Both the position numbers and the translations under genes were made by a program. 64,000 nucleotides of DNA, from positions 1 to 64,000 of the forward strand of contig NZ_CAJKOX010000020.1 in the NCBI RefSeq assembly GCF_905201705.1, read 5' to 3'. Below, piece by piece: positions 43,467-51,202 of the stretch. The notes below the pieces were generated by a model. The model saw only the letters and a list, made by a program, of their open reading frames with translations. It made no database searches and had not been told where the DNA came from. Position 1 is the stretch's first letter. The number at the start of each line of letters is the position of its first letter. This stretch comes from an uncultured Marvinbryantia sp. (GTDB lineage Bacteria > Bacillota > Clostridia > Lachnospirales > Lachnospiraceae).

Positions 43467-45566
43467 ATGAAAAGAGAAGACGCAAGAAAACGGGCGGAAG
43501 CGCTGGTCGCGCAGATGACAGTGGAGGAAAAGGCGAGTCAGCTCCGCTATGACGCCCCGGCAATTAAGAGACTTGGGATTCCGGCGTATAACTGGTGGAA
43601 CGAGGCGCTTCACGGCGTGGCGAGAGCCGGACAGGCAACGGTATTTCCGCAGGCGATCGGGCTTGGCGCAACCTTTGACGATGCGCTGCTCGGTGAGATT
43701 GCTGATGTGATTGCGACGGAGGGACGTGCGAAATACAATGCCTATGCAGCAAAGGAAGACCGTGACATTTATAAGGGGCTGACGTTCTGGTCCCCGAATG
43801 TAAATATTTTCCGCGATCCGCGCTGGGGACGCGGTCATGAGACGTACGGGGAGGACCCGTATCTCACCAGCCGCCTCGGCGTGGCATTTGTAAAAGGTCT
43901 GCAGGGCGAAGGCGAGACGATGAAGGCGGCGGCGTGCGCGAAGCATTTTGCGGTGCATTCCGGACCGGAGGCGGTGCGCCACGAGTTCAATGCGGAGGCG
44001 TCGGCAAAGGATATGGAGGAGACATATCTTCCGGCGTTTGAGGCGCTGGTGAAGGAAGCGGATGTGGAAGCGGTCATGGGCGCCTACAACCGCACGAACG
44101 GCGAGGCGTGCTGTGCCAGCACGGCGCTGCAGAAAATCCTCCGCGAAGAATGGGGCTTTGAGGGACATTTTGTTTCGGACTGCTGGGCTATCCGCGATTT
44201 CCACGAGCACCATATGCTGACGGCGACGGCGAAGGAATCGGCGGCGATGGCAATCAACAGCGGCTGCGATTTAAATTGCGGAAATACATATCTGCATATT
44301 CTGCACGCTTACCGGGACGGGCTGGTATCCGAGGAGACTATCACGGCGGCGGCGGTGCGCCTGTTTACGACAAGGTTTATGCTCGGTCTGTTTGACGGCA
44401 GCGAGTATGACAGCATTCCGTATACGGAGGTGGAATCGAAGGAGCATCTGGCGCTGGCGGAGAAGGCGGCGCTGGAGAGTGCGGTGCTTCTGAAAAACGA
44501 TGGGCTTCTGCCGCTTGACAAAGAAAAAATCAGGACGGTGGGCGTGATCGGGCCGAACGCGGACAGCCGGGCGGCGCTGATCGGAAACTATCACGGAACG
44601 GCATCGCGCTATGAGACTATCCAGCAGGGGCTGCAGGACTATCTTGGAGAAGAGGTGCGCGTGCTGACAAGCGCAGGCTGCGCGCTGTCGGATGATCGCA
44701 CAGAGAAGCTTGCCTTTGCGGGCGACCGCCTGACGGAAGCGCAGATTGTTGCAGATAACAGTGATGTGGTGATCCTCTGCGTGGGACTTGACGAGACGCT
44801 GGAGGGCGAAGAGGGCGATACCGGAAACAGCTACGCTTCCGGTGACAAGGAAACGCTTCTGCTTCCGAAGGGGCAGCGCGATCTGATGGAGGCTGTGGCG
44901 GCGACCGGAAAGCCGGTGGTGCTCTGCATGATGAGTGGAAGCGATATGGATTTAAGCTATGCGCGCGAGCATTTTGACGCGATCCTGCAGCTCTGGTATC
45001 CGGGATGCCAGGGTGGAAGCGCAGCCGCAAAGCTGCTGTTCGGCGAGGTATCTCCTTCCGGAAAGCTTCCGGTAACCTTTTATGAGACACTGGAGGCGCT
45101 TCCGGAGTTTGAGGATTATTCCATGAAGGGCAGAACCTACCGCTACATGGAGCATGAAGCGCAGTATCCGTTTGGCTTCGGGCTGACCTACGGGGACGTG
45201 CGTGTGACGGATGCACAGATTAAGAGCGGCTCTGCTTTCAGGGGAATGGTGCTGGAGGTGACGGCGGAAAACGCCGTAACGACCGCTACTGATGAGGTGC
45301 TTCAGGTTTACGTAAAATGTACGGACAGTGCCAATGCAGTTCCGAATCCGGCGCTGGCGGCATTTAAGCGCGTCCATCTGCAGGCGGGCGAGACGGTGAC
45401 GGTGGAAATGCCGGTATCCGCACGGGCGTTCACGGTGGTGGACGAAACGGGCATGCGCCGCATGGACGGAACGCATTTTTCGATCTATGCGGGCGTCAGC
45501 CAGCCGGATGCGCGCAGCCGCGAGCTGACTGGAAAGGCTCCGGCGGAGATAGATTACAGCTTGTAA
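43467..45566 (+). CDS. Glycoside hydrolase family 3 (beta-xylosidase/beta-glucosidase type)
   Basis: A 699-aa GH3 enzyme: N-terminal TIM barrel with nucleophile D238 in FVSDCWAIRDF and the CAKHFAVHSGPE motif typical of xylosidase/arabinosidase-like GH3; a GH3 C domain (about 340-550); and a C-terminal FnIII-like domain (about 600-690). There is no signal peptide. It would cleave terminal xylose (or glucose) from oligosaccharides produced by the other enzymes. The ATG at 43467 follows GGGAGA. It is separated from GH115 by about 150 bp without a terminator. Confidence 0.9.
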   Translation: MKREDARKRAEALVAQMTVEEKASQLRYDAPAIKRLGIPAYNWWNEALHGVARAGQATVFPQAIGLGATFDDALLGEIADVIATEGRAKYNAYAAKEDRDIYKGLTFWSPNVNIFRDPRWGRGHETYGEDPYLTSRLGVAFVKGLQGEGETMKAAACAKHFAVHSGPEAVRHEFNAEASAKDMEETYLPAFEALVKEADVEAVMGAYNRTNGEACCASTALQKILREEWGFEGHFVSDCWAIRDFHEHHMLTATAKESAAMAINSGCDLNCGNTYLHILHAYRDGLVSEETITAAAVRLFTTRFMLGLFDGSEYDSIPYTEVESKEHLALAEKAALESAVLLKNDGLLPLDKEKIRTVGVIGPNADSRAALIGNYHGTASRYETIQQGLQDYLGEEVRVLTSAGCALSDDRTEKLAFAGDRLTEAQIVADNSDVVILCVGLDETLEGEEGDTGNSYASGDKETLLLPKGQRDLMEAVAATGKPVVLCMMSGSDMDLSYAREHFDAILQLWYPGCQGGSAAAKLLFGEVSPSGKLPVTFYETLEALPEFEDYSMKGRTYRYMEHEAQYPFGFGLTYGDVRVTDAQIKSGSAFRGMVLEVTAENAVTTATDEVLQVYVKCTDSANAVPNPALAAFKRVHLQAGETVTVEMPVSARAFTVVDETGMRRMDGTHFSIYAGVSQPDARSRELTGKAPAEIDYSL

Positions 45567-45577
45567 GGGGAAGATTG

Positions 45578-45604
45578 CGGCGCCGGGTTTTTAGCCTGGC
45601 GCCG
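45578..45604 (+). terminator. Strong hairpin after GH3
   Basis: A 10-bp GC-rich stem (CGGCGCCGGG with CCTGGCGCCG) around TTTTTAG; no T-tract follows. It probably marks the 3' end of the importer-GH115-GH3 transcript. Confidence 0.55.
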
Positions 45605-45656
45605 TAGTGTGTTGCGGAGATGGATACTGCCCTGCAAAGGAGACAACAGAGATGAA

Positions 45657-45812
45657 AGAAGGAGCTGGGTGGGGCTGGAGGGCTTTACCTATTCGCATCT
45701 CATGCGCATCATGGAGTACCCGCGGATGGCATCCGGGTTGGCGCGCGAAGGAGAATACGGCTGGGATGGATGGCTTGGCTGTTGGCAGATATGGATTCTT
45801 GATACAATATGA
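45657..45812 (+). pseudogene. Remnant of a beta-lactamase-family serine hydrolase (C-terminal part)
   Basis: The frame reading VGLEGFTYSHLMRIMEYPR and then GEYGWDGWLGC resembles the conserved C-terminal GEYGWDG region of class C beta-lactamase-like serine hydrolases/esterases. The catalytic SxxK and YxN parts are missing and the frame stops at 45810-45812, so only a fragment remains. No promoter or SD is associated. The assignment rests on a short motif. Confidence 0.4.
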
Positions 45813-45865
45813 GAATATTATAAAATTAATCAAAAATGATCTTCTGTGCTCTTGCAATCTCGCAG

Positions 45866-45894
45866 TTGACATTTCCGTTTGCATGGTGTATAAA
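45866..45894 (+). promoter_or_regulatory. Sigma-A promoter of the riboswitch transcript
   Basis: TTGACA (45866-45871), 17-bp spacer, TATAAA (45889-45894). Transcription would start near 45901, at the first base of the riboswitch. Confidence 0.75.
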
Positions 45895-45900
45895 AATAAT

Positions 45901-46025
45901 ATAAAAGGGAGTAGCGGCATAGGTTCTATGTATCTTTGGTCGTCAGTACAATAACGTGCGTTATTCGTCAAAGATTGAAACAGCGAGACTTTTACTGTGA
46001 GAAATTGCAGTAAAAGTCTTTTTTT
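45901..46025 (+). promoter_or_regulatory. yybP-ykoY family riboswitch (Mn2+-sensing) with terminator
   Basis: The sequence has the family core: AGGGAGTAGC (45906-45915), GTCGTCA (45939-45945) and AGCGAGACTTTT (45982-45993). P1 is TAAAAG (45902-45907) with CTTTTA (45989-45994); P2 is CATAG/CTATG (45918-45930); P3 is CTTTG/CAAAG (45934-45973), topped by an AATAAC/GTTATT hairpin. The 3' P1 strand is shared with a terminator (AGACTTTTACTG 45986-45997 with CAGTAAAAGTCT 46008-46019, then T run), giving the classic ligand-ON antitermination switch. Next gene: the OadB-like subunit at 46209. Confidence 0.82.
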
Positions 46026-46052
46026 ATTTTCGCGAAAGCAATGAGCCGTGCT

Positions 46053-46152
46053 AAGCCATCGGCAGAACCGGCCGTGCGTGCTAGCACGCAAACGGCTGGA
46101 GCTGTCGATGGCTTAATAGGGCGAAGCCCGCGACCGAGTGCGCAGAGCGCAC
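46053..46152. repeat. Cluster of three hairpins, possible mobile palindromic element
   Basis: A long imperfect hairpin (46053-46065 with 46102-46114, extended inside by GGCCGT/ACGGCT and the palindrome GCGTGCTAGCACGC) is followed by GGGC-GAA-GCCC (46119-46129) and GTGCGC-AGA-GCGCAC (46138-46152). It lies between the riboswitch terminator and the OadB gene. The stretch 45567-46208 has no intact gene; it contains the GH3 hairpin, the hydrolase remnant, the riboswitch and this element. Confidence 0.55.
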
Positions 46153-46208
46153 GAGGTGCACGGCGAAGAAAAATGGAACTGTACGCTACCGGAAAGAAGG
46201 AGGAAAAG

Positions 46209-47348
46209 ATGGAGTTTTTATTGGAAGGAATCCAGATGCTGACCTGGCAGCAGGTCGTCATGTACGGGATCGGCGCTCTGCTGATCTGGCTGGCAGTGAA
46301 GAAGGGCTATGAGCCGGCGCTGCTGCTGCCGATGGGATTCGGCGCGATTCTGGTGAATCTGCCGGCGAGCGGAGTGCTGAACCAGGTGCTGCCGGGAGTC
46401 GGCGAGACGCAGGGAATCATTCAGTGGTTATTTGAGGTGGGAATTGAGGCGTCAGAGGCGATGCCGATTCTCTTATTTATCGGGATTGGGGCGATGATCG
46501 ACTTCGGACCGCTGCTGTCAAATCCGAAGATGTTTCTGTTTGGAGCCGGCGCGCAGTTTGGTATTTTTGCGGCGATACTGCTTGCGGTGGCACTTGGCTT
46601 TGATTTAAAGGATGCCGCTTCCATCGGTATTATCGGGGCGGCGGACGGTCCCACATCCATTCTTGTATCGCAGATTTTAAAATCGGACTACATTGGAGCG
46701 ATCGCGGTGGCGGCGTATTCTTACATGGCGCTTGTCCCCGTGATCCAGCCGTTTGCGATTCGCCTGGTGACGACGAAAAAAGAACGGCAGATCCGCATGA
46801 ATTACAATCCGGTTTCGGTAAGTAAACTCACTAGGATCATCTTTCCGATCGCAGTGACGATCGTGGTAGGTCTGGTGGCTCCGTCCTCAGTGGCGCTGGT
46901 TGGATTTCTGATGTTTGGAAATCTGATCCGCGAGTGCGGTGTACTTGGAACGATGTCAGAGACAGCACAGAATACGCTTTCCAATCTGATCACGCTGCTG
47001 CTCGGCATTACGATTTCCTTCAGCATGAAGGCGGAGCGCTTTGTCACGGCCGAGACGCTGCTGATCCTGGTGATCGGCGTGTTCGCCTTTGTAGCCGATA
47101 CGATCGGAGGCGTCCTGCTTGCCAAATTTATGAATCTGTTTACGAAAGAAAAGATCAATCCGATGATCGGCGGCGCGGGCATCTCCGCATTCCCGATGTC
47201 CTCGCGCGTTGTACAGAAAATGGCGATGGAGGAGGATCCGGGAAATGTGCTGCTGATGCATGCGGCGGGGGCGAACGTCTCCGGACAGATCGCTTCGGTT
47301 GTGGCGGGCGGTCTTGTGATCAACCTTGTAACGGGATTTTTGGGATAG
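46209..47348 (+). CDS. Sodium ion-translocating decarboxylase beta subunit (OadB family)
   Basis: A 379-aa integral membrane protein of the OadB/GcdB/MmdB family, the Na+-pumping beta subunit of biotin-dependent decarboxylases. About nine to eleven helices are visible, with FIGIGAMIDFGPLLSNPK near 95-112, a GAADGPTSI motif near 145 and the conserved GNLIRECGVLGTM region near 238. No carboxyltransferase or biotin-carrier gene is adjacent. ATG 46209 follows AAGGAGG; the open frame extends upstream through the palindromic element but without a start signal. It is followed 15 bp later by a small gamma-like gene. Confidence 0.88.
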   Translation: MEFLLEGIQMLTWQQVVMYGIGALLIWLAVKKGYEPALLLPMGFGAILVNLPASGVLNQVLPGVGETQGIIQWLFEVGIEASEAMPILLFIGIGAMIDFGPLLSNPKMFLFGAGAQFGIFAAILLAVALGFDLKDAASIGIIGAADGPTSILVSQILKSDYIGAIAVAAYSYMALVPVIQPFAIRLVTTKKERQIRMNYNPVSVSKLTRIIFPIAVTIVVGLVAPSSVALVGFLMFGNLIRECGVLGTMSETAQNTLSNLITLLLGITISFSMKAERFVTAETLLILVIGVFAFVADTIGGVLLAKFMNLFTKEKINPMIGGAGISAFPMSSRVVQKMAMEEDPGNVLLMHAAGANVSGQIASVVAGGLVINLVTGFLG

Positions 47349-47363
47349 GAAAGGGTGGTTTGA

Positions 47364-47480
47364 ATGGATAATATATTGATTGCACTGGAAATTATGTGGA
47401 AGGGCATGGCAGGAATCTTCGCCGTGGCGCTGATCATCATGGCGATCGTGTATCTGCTTGGCAGAATTGGAAAAAGGTAA
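47364..47480 (+). CDS. Small single-helix protein, OadG (gamma subunit)-like
   Basis: A 38-aa peptide with one membrane helix (about residues 16-32, IFAVALIIMAIVYLLGRI), starting 15 bp after the OadB stop with a GGGTGG SD. The helix followed by a short basic tail resembles the membrane anchor of OadG gamma subunits, which attach the decarboxylase complex to the beta subunit; the usual extended C-terminal zinc-binding tail is absent. The assignment is by position and shape. Confidence 0.6.
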   Translation: MDNILIALEIMWKGMAGIFAVALIIMAIVYLLGRIGKR

Positions 47481-47531
47481 TTTGCCATCTGTACAGGTGG
47501 AAGCTATTTCGTATATAATAAAATAAAAAAG

Positions 47532-47576
47532 AAGGAAACAGAGGGGAGCGTTTTATTCACTGCCCTCTGTTTCCTT
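47532..47576 (-). terminator. Terminator of the GntR gene, embedded in its coding end
   Basis: A perfect 14-bp inverted repeat (47532-47545 with 47563-47576). On the minus strand it is followed by TTCTTTTTTATTTTATT. The GntR stop codon (at 47553) lies in the loop, so the 5' arm is coding. Confidence 0.8.
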
Positions 47577-48209
47577 GAGAATATAATCAAACATAACGGT
47601 TTTGGATCTGGAGAGATGGTGCACCATGGCGCTGGCGGCTTCCTTCCAGTCATTTTTCAGAGCGGCTTCTACGATCGCGATATGCTCCTCTATCGTTTCG
47701 TGCAGACGATCCGTGGAGGTCTGACCGGAGAGGATACGGGTACGGCGGATCTGGTTGCCGATCGTGGAATATAGATTGATAAAATAGGAATTATCGCAGG
47801 CATCAATAAATAGCTGGTGAAAGCTGTCATCCATGTCGGAATAGGAGTACACCGGAATTTTCTTATTCAGATAATCCGAATACAGGCGATAATAATGCAT
47901 GTAGGTTTCCGGCGGTATGCGGTTCCCGTAATTTTTCACTACATAGGGTTCCAACAGATTGCGCGCCTCATATACCATGTTAATATCGTGGACGGTGATC
48001 CTGGAAATCTCAACGCCCTTTTTGGGGAGGATTTTTACAAGACCTTCCTGTTCCAGACGACTGAGGGCGTCGCGGATAGGGGTGCGGCTGGCAGAGACTT
48101 CCGCGCGGATGCGCTCCTCGTTAATAACGGTTCCCGGCGCATAAACGCAGTTTACAATGTTATCTTTAATGATCTGATAGGCCTGATGCTTTAAAGGTTC
48201 TTTACCCAT
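47553..48209 (-). CDS. GntR-family transcriptional regulator (FadR/FCD subfamily)
   Basis: A 218-aa regulator with an N-terminal winged helix (about 8-75, with VSASRTPIRDALSRLEQEG) and a C-terminal FCD effector domain (about 85-205) carrying histidines typical of metal-binding FCD domains. It is divergent from the hexuronate genes, whose promoter carries matching palindromes, so it is the probable local repressor, derepressed by a uronate or KDG-type intermediate (inference). Confidence 0.9.
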   Translation of the reverse strand: MGKEPLKHQAYQIIKDNIVNCVYAPGTVINEERIRAEVSASRTPIRDALSRLEQEGLVKILPKKGVEISRITVHDINMVYEARNLLEPYVVKNYGNRIPPETYMHYYRLYSDYLNKKIPVYSYSDMDDSFHQLFIDACDNSYFINLYSTIGNQIRRTRILSGQTSTDRLHETIEEHIAIVEAALKNDWKEAASAMVHHLSRSKTVMFDYILKETEGSE

Positions 48210-48356
48210 GTTTGCTCCTGCTGCTTTCTTAAATCAGACGGTTCCCGGATAGACGAAAGGATTTTGCCGTTGACGTGATACCCGGAAAATCATGTGCTGC
48301 ATACGTTAAGTATATCAGATAATATAACGGACGGCAACTGAAATTCATGTGCCGTT

Positions 48357-48368
48357 GTTGTATACAAC
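48357..48368. promoter_or_regulatory. GntR operator, copy 1
   Basis: Perfect 12-bp palindrome GTTGTATACAAC in the intergenic region between the divergent GntR and dehydrogenase genes. It is identical to copy 2, 123 bp away. Confidence 0.7.
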
Positions 48369-48453
48369 ATGAACCACGAAAAAGGAAATGGTAATGAAAA
48401 ATTTAGTAAACATAAGAAAAGAAAACAGATAAAATAAAAGTAAGAAAAACCTA

Positions 48454-48491
48454 TTGACAAAAACAGTGAGGTGATATATGTTGTATACAAC
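48454..48491 (+). promoter_or_regulatory. Hexuronate operon promoter with overlapping GntR operator (copy 2)
   Basis: TTGACA (48454-48459), 17-bp spacer, TATGTT (48477-48482). The palindrome GTTGTATACAAC (48480-48491) overlaps the 3' half of the -10, a position suited to repression by occlusion. Confidence 0.7.
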
Positions 48492-48513
48492 AGAAAGAAG
48501 AACAGGAGAAAAA

Positions 48514-49578
48514 ATGAAAGCGGTTCTCATTCATGAACCGGGGAATGTGAGCATCGTGGAAATCGCAAAGCCATCCCCAAAAGAGGGGGAAGCGCTTCTG
48601 AGGATTCTTTACGGCGGTATCTGCGGAAGCGATCTTGGGACTTATCGCGGGACCTTCGCGTACGCCGGTTATCCGAGAATTCCGGGACATGAATTTTCGG
48701 CGCAGATCGTAGAAATCGGAGAGAACGACAGGGGCTTGAAACCGGGGATGATAGTTACCGGAAATCCTTATTTCGATTGTCAGCATTGTTATTCCTGTGA
48801 GCGCGGGCTTGTCAACTGCTGTGAATCCAATGAGACGCTTGGCGCGCAGAGGGACGGTGTATTTTCGGAGTACATCACTATGCCGGTCGAGCGAATTTAC
48901 GATGGCAGGGGGCTTTCTCCAAGACAGCTTGCGCTGATCGAACCGTTCTGCATCAGCTATCACGGCGTATCCAGAGCAAATGTGCAGCCGGGCGATAAGG
49001 TGCTGATAGTTGGCGCGGGAACCATCGGCGTTCTGGCTGCGATCGCAGCGAAGGCAAAGGGCGGAGAGGTTTATATCGCAGACGTTGCAGAGGCGAAGCT
49101 GAAATATGCATATGAGACATTTGGACTTGCAGGTATGATCCTGAACGACGACCCGGATACCTTCATGGATAAGGTAAACGCAGTGACTGGCGGGCACCAC
49201 GGCTTTGACGTGACGATTGAGGCGGTCGGACTTCCGTCCACCTTCCAGAACTGTATCGACGCGGCAGCCTATGGAGCGCGCGTAGTACAGATTGGCGTTG
49301 GCAGGCAGAAGCTGGATTTTGATTTTACTGTAATCCAGAAGAAGGAACTGAATATTTTCGGTTCCAGAAACGCACTGAAAAAAGATTTTCTGGAGCTGAT
49401 CGATCTGGTAAAAAATGGTGGGGCAGATCTGGAGAAGATTGTTATGAACAAAGGAGCAATGGAACCGGAAAAACGTTCGGAGTATTCTCTTGATGAAGCG
49501 GCTGAGGCATTTGAGGAATTCAGCAGATTCGGGGCAAATAAGCTAAAGGTCGTTATTCACTTTGCAGATCCGCAGTAG
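48514..49578 (+). CDS. Zinc-dependent medium-chain dehydrogenase (RspB/L-idonate dehydrogenase-like)
   Basis: A 354-aa MDR-family dehydrogenase. The catalytic-zinc region has GGICGSDLGTYRG and GHEFSAQIVEIG, the structural-zinc loop has CQHCYSCERGLVNCC, and a Rossmann motif VGAGTIGVLAA starts near residue 167. It resembles uronate/polyol-5-dehydrogenases such as RspB, L-gulonate or galactitol dehydrogenases. As the first gene of a uronate operon it may oxidise a sugar acid to a keto-acid intermediate, but the substrate is not determined. ATG 48514 follows AGGAG; the ATG at 48478 lies inside the operator. Confidence 0.8.
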   Translation: MKAVLIHEPGNVSIVEIAKPSPKEGEALLRILYGGICGSDLGTYRGTFAYAGYPRIPGHEFSAQIVEIGENDRGLKPGMIVTGNPYFDCQHCYSCERGLVNCCESNETLGAQRDGVFSEYITMPVERIYDGRGLSPRQLALIEPFCISYHGVSRANVQPGDKVLIVGAGTIGVLAAIAAKAKGGEVYIADVAEAKLKYAYETFGLAGMILNDDPDTFMDKVNAVTGGHHGFDVTIEAVGLPSTFQNCIDAAAYGARVVQIGVGRQKLDFDFTVIQKKELNIFGSRNALKKDFLELIDLVKNGGADLEKIVMNKGAMEPEKRSEYSLDEAAEAFEEFSRFGANKLKVVIHFADPQ

Positions 49579-49674
49579 GCTTTTATAATGAACCTGTTTT
49601 TGCAGACCTGTGTGCAGATATGTACTTTCGGTCTGGGAAGTCTGTTTACTAAAATTTGAAGTTGGGGGAATGTC

Positions 49675-51156
49675 ATGAGAGAGTATATTAGGATCCATCC
49701 GAAGGATGTTGTGGCGGTGGCGCTGAAGCCTTTGGAGAAGGGGAAAACAGCGGAGATCGATGGCAGTACCATTATTTTACGGGAAGATATTCCGCAGGGA
49801 CATAAGTTCGCCCTTACGGATATCGCGGCAGGTTCGCCTGTGATAAAATACGGCTGCTCCATCGGCAATGCAAAGGAGAACATCCCGTGTGGGGCGTGGG
49901 TGCATATCCATAATGTAAAAACAGGACTTGGTGATCTGCTCACCTACACGTATGACAAGCAGGATACGACGCTGGAGGAGACGGAGGCGGCTTATTTCCA
50001 GGGCTACCGCAGACCGGACGGCAGGGTGGGCGTCCGCAATGAGATCTGGATCATCCCGACCGTCGGCTGTGTAAACAACGTGGCGGAGGCGATTGAGAAG
50101 CAGGCACAGAAATATGTCGGAGGTTCCGTGGAGGAGGTTGTTTCCTTTACGCACCCTTACGGCTGTTCCCAGATGGGCGACGACCAGGACAATACCCGGC
50201 GGATTCTGGCGGATTTTGTGAATCATCCGAATGCGGGCGGCGTGCTGGTGCTCGGGCTTGGCTGTGAGAACAGCAACATTGATGAGCTGAAGAAGTTTAT
50301 CGGGGAGTACGACGAGAAACGCGTGAAATTCCTGGTGGCACAGGAGTGTGAGGATGAAATTGAAGAGGCATTGAAGCTGATTGAAGAACTGGCGGCGTAT
50401 GTGGGAAGCTTTCAGAGAGAACCGATCCCGGCAAGCGAGCTGATCATCGGGATGAAGTGCGGGGGCTCCGACGGGCTTTCCGGGATCACGGCAAACCCGG
50501 CAGTGGGACGTTTCTCCGATATTCTGATCTCCAAGGGCGGCACGACGATCCTGACCGAGGTGCCGGAGATGTTCGGAGCGGAGACGCTTCTGATGAACCG
50601 CTGCGAGACGCCGGAGTTATTTGAAAAGACCGTTGATCTGATCAACGATTTTAAGAATTATTTTACTTCCCATAATCAGACGATCTACGAGAATCCGTCG
50701 CCGGGAAATAAAAAGGGCGGTATCACGACTCTGGAGGATAAATCACTGGGATGTACGCAGAAATCCGGAAGCGCGGCTGTGCGCGGCGTACTGAAATACG
50801 GCGAGCCGGTGAGCGAGAAGGGCTTAAATCTTCTGAGCGCACCGGGTAACGACCTGGTGGCTTCCACGGCGCTGGCGGCGAGCGGCGCGCATATTGTACT
50901 GTTTACCACCGGGCGCGGGACGCCGTTCGCATCGCCTGTTCCGACCGTGAAGATTTCCACCAATACCGGGCTTTCGCAGAAGAAAAACAACTGGATCGAC
51001 TTCAACTGCGGCGTGATGGTGGAGGACACCAGCCTGGACGAAATGGGAAAACAGCTTTTTGATTACGTGATGGAGGTTGCCTCCGGAAAGAAAGTGAAAG
51101 CAGAGGAGAAGGGCTTCCACGATATGGCAATTTTCAAGCAGGGCGTGACGTTGTGA
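49675..51156 (+). CDS. uxaA: Altronate dehydratase
   Basis: A 493-aa enzyme: an N-terminal SAF domain (about 1-95, with HIHNVKTG) and the large UxaA catalytic domain (YFQGYRRPDGRVGVRNEIWI near 107; GCSQMGDDQ near 164; CGGSDGLSGITANPAVG near 260). It dehydrates D-altronate to 2-keto-3-deoxygluconate in galacturonate catabolism, using Fe2+ or Mn2+ in studied members. Its start lies 96 bp after the dehydrogenase gene; uxaB follows. Confidence 0.92.
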   Translation: MREYIRIHPKDVVAVALKPLEKGKTAEIDGSTIILREDIPQGHKFALTDIAAGSPVIKYGCSIGNAKENIPCGAWVHIHNVKTGLGDLLTYTYDKQDTTLEETEAAYFQGYRRPDGRVGVRNEIWIIPTVGCVNNVAEAIEKQAQKYVGGSVEEVVSFTHPYGCSQMGDDQDNTRRILADFVNHPNAGGVLVLGLGCENSNIDELKKFIGEYDEKRVKFLVAQECEDEIEEALKLIEELAAYVGSFQREPIPASELIIGMKCGGSDGLSGITANPAVGRFSDILISKGGTTILTEVPEMFGAETLLMNRCETPELFEKTVDLINDFKNYFTSHNQTIYENPSPGNKKGGITTLEDKSLGCTQKSGSAAVRGVLKYGEPVSEKGLNLLSAPGNDLVASTALAASGAHIVLFTTGRGTPFASPVPTVKISTNTGLSQKKNNWIDFNCGVMVEDTSLDEMGKQLFDYVMEVASGKKVKAEEKGFHDMAIFKQGVTL

Positions 51157-51202
51157 TGAGAGATGTGAGACTTTCATAATCATAAAGAAAGGATAGAGAA
51201 TA

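Noticed and set aside
45607..45954. A 115-codon plus-strand open frame
   Set aside because: It runs into the riboswitch core and has no SD; the neighbouring frame contains the serine-hydrolase remnant instead.
46041..46208. Upstream extension of the OadB gene through the palindromic element
   Set aside because: The extension encodes low-quality Arg/Ala/Ser sequence from hairpins, while AAGGAGG directly precedes the ATG at 46209.
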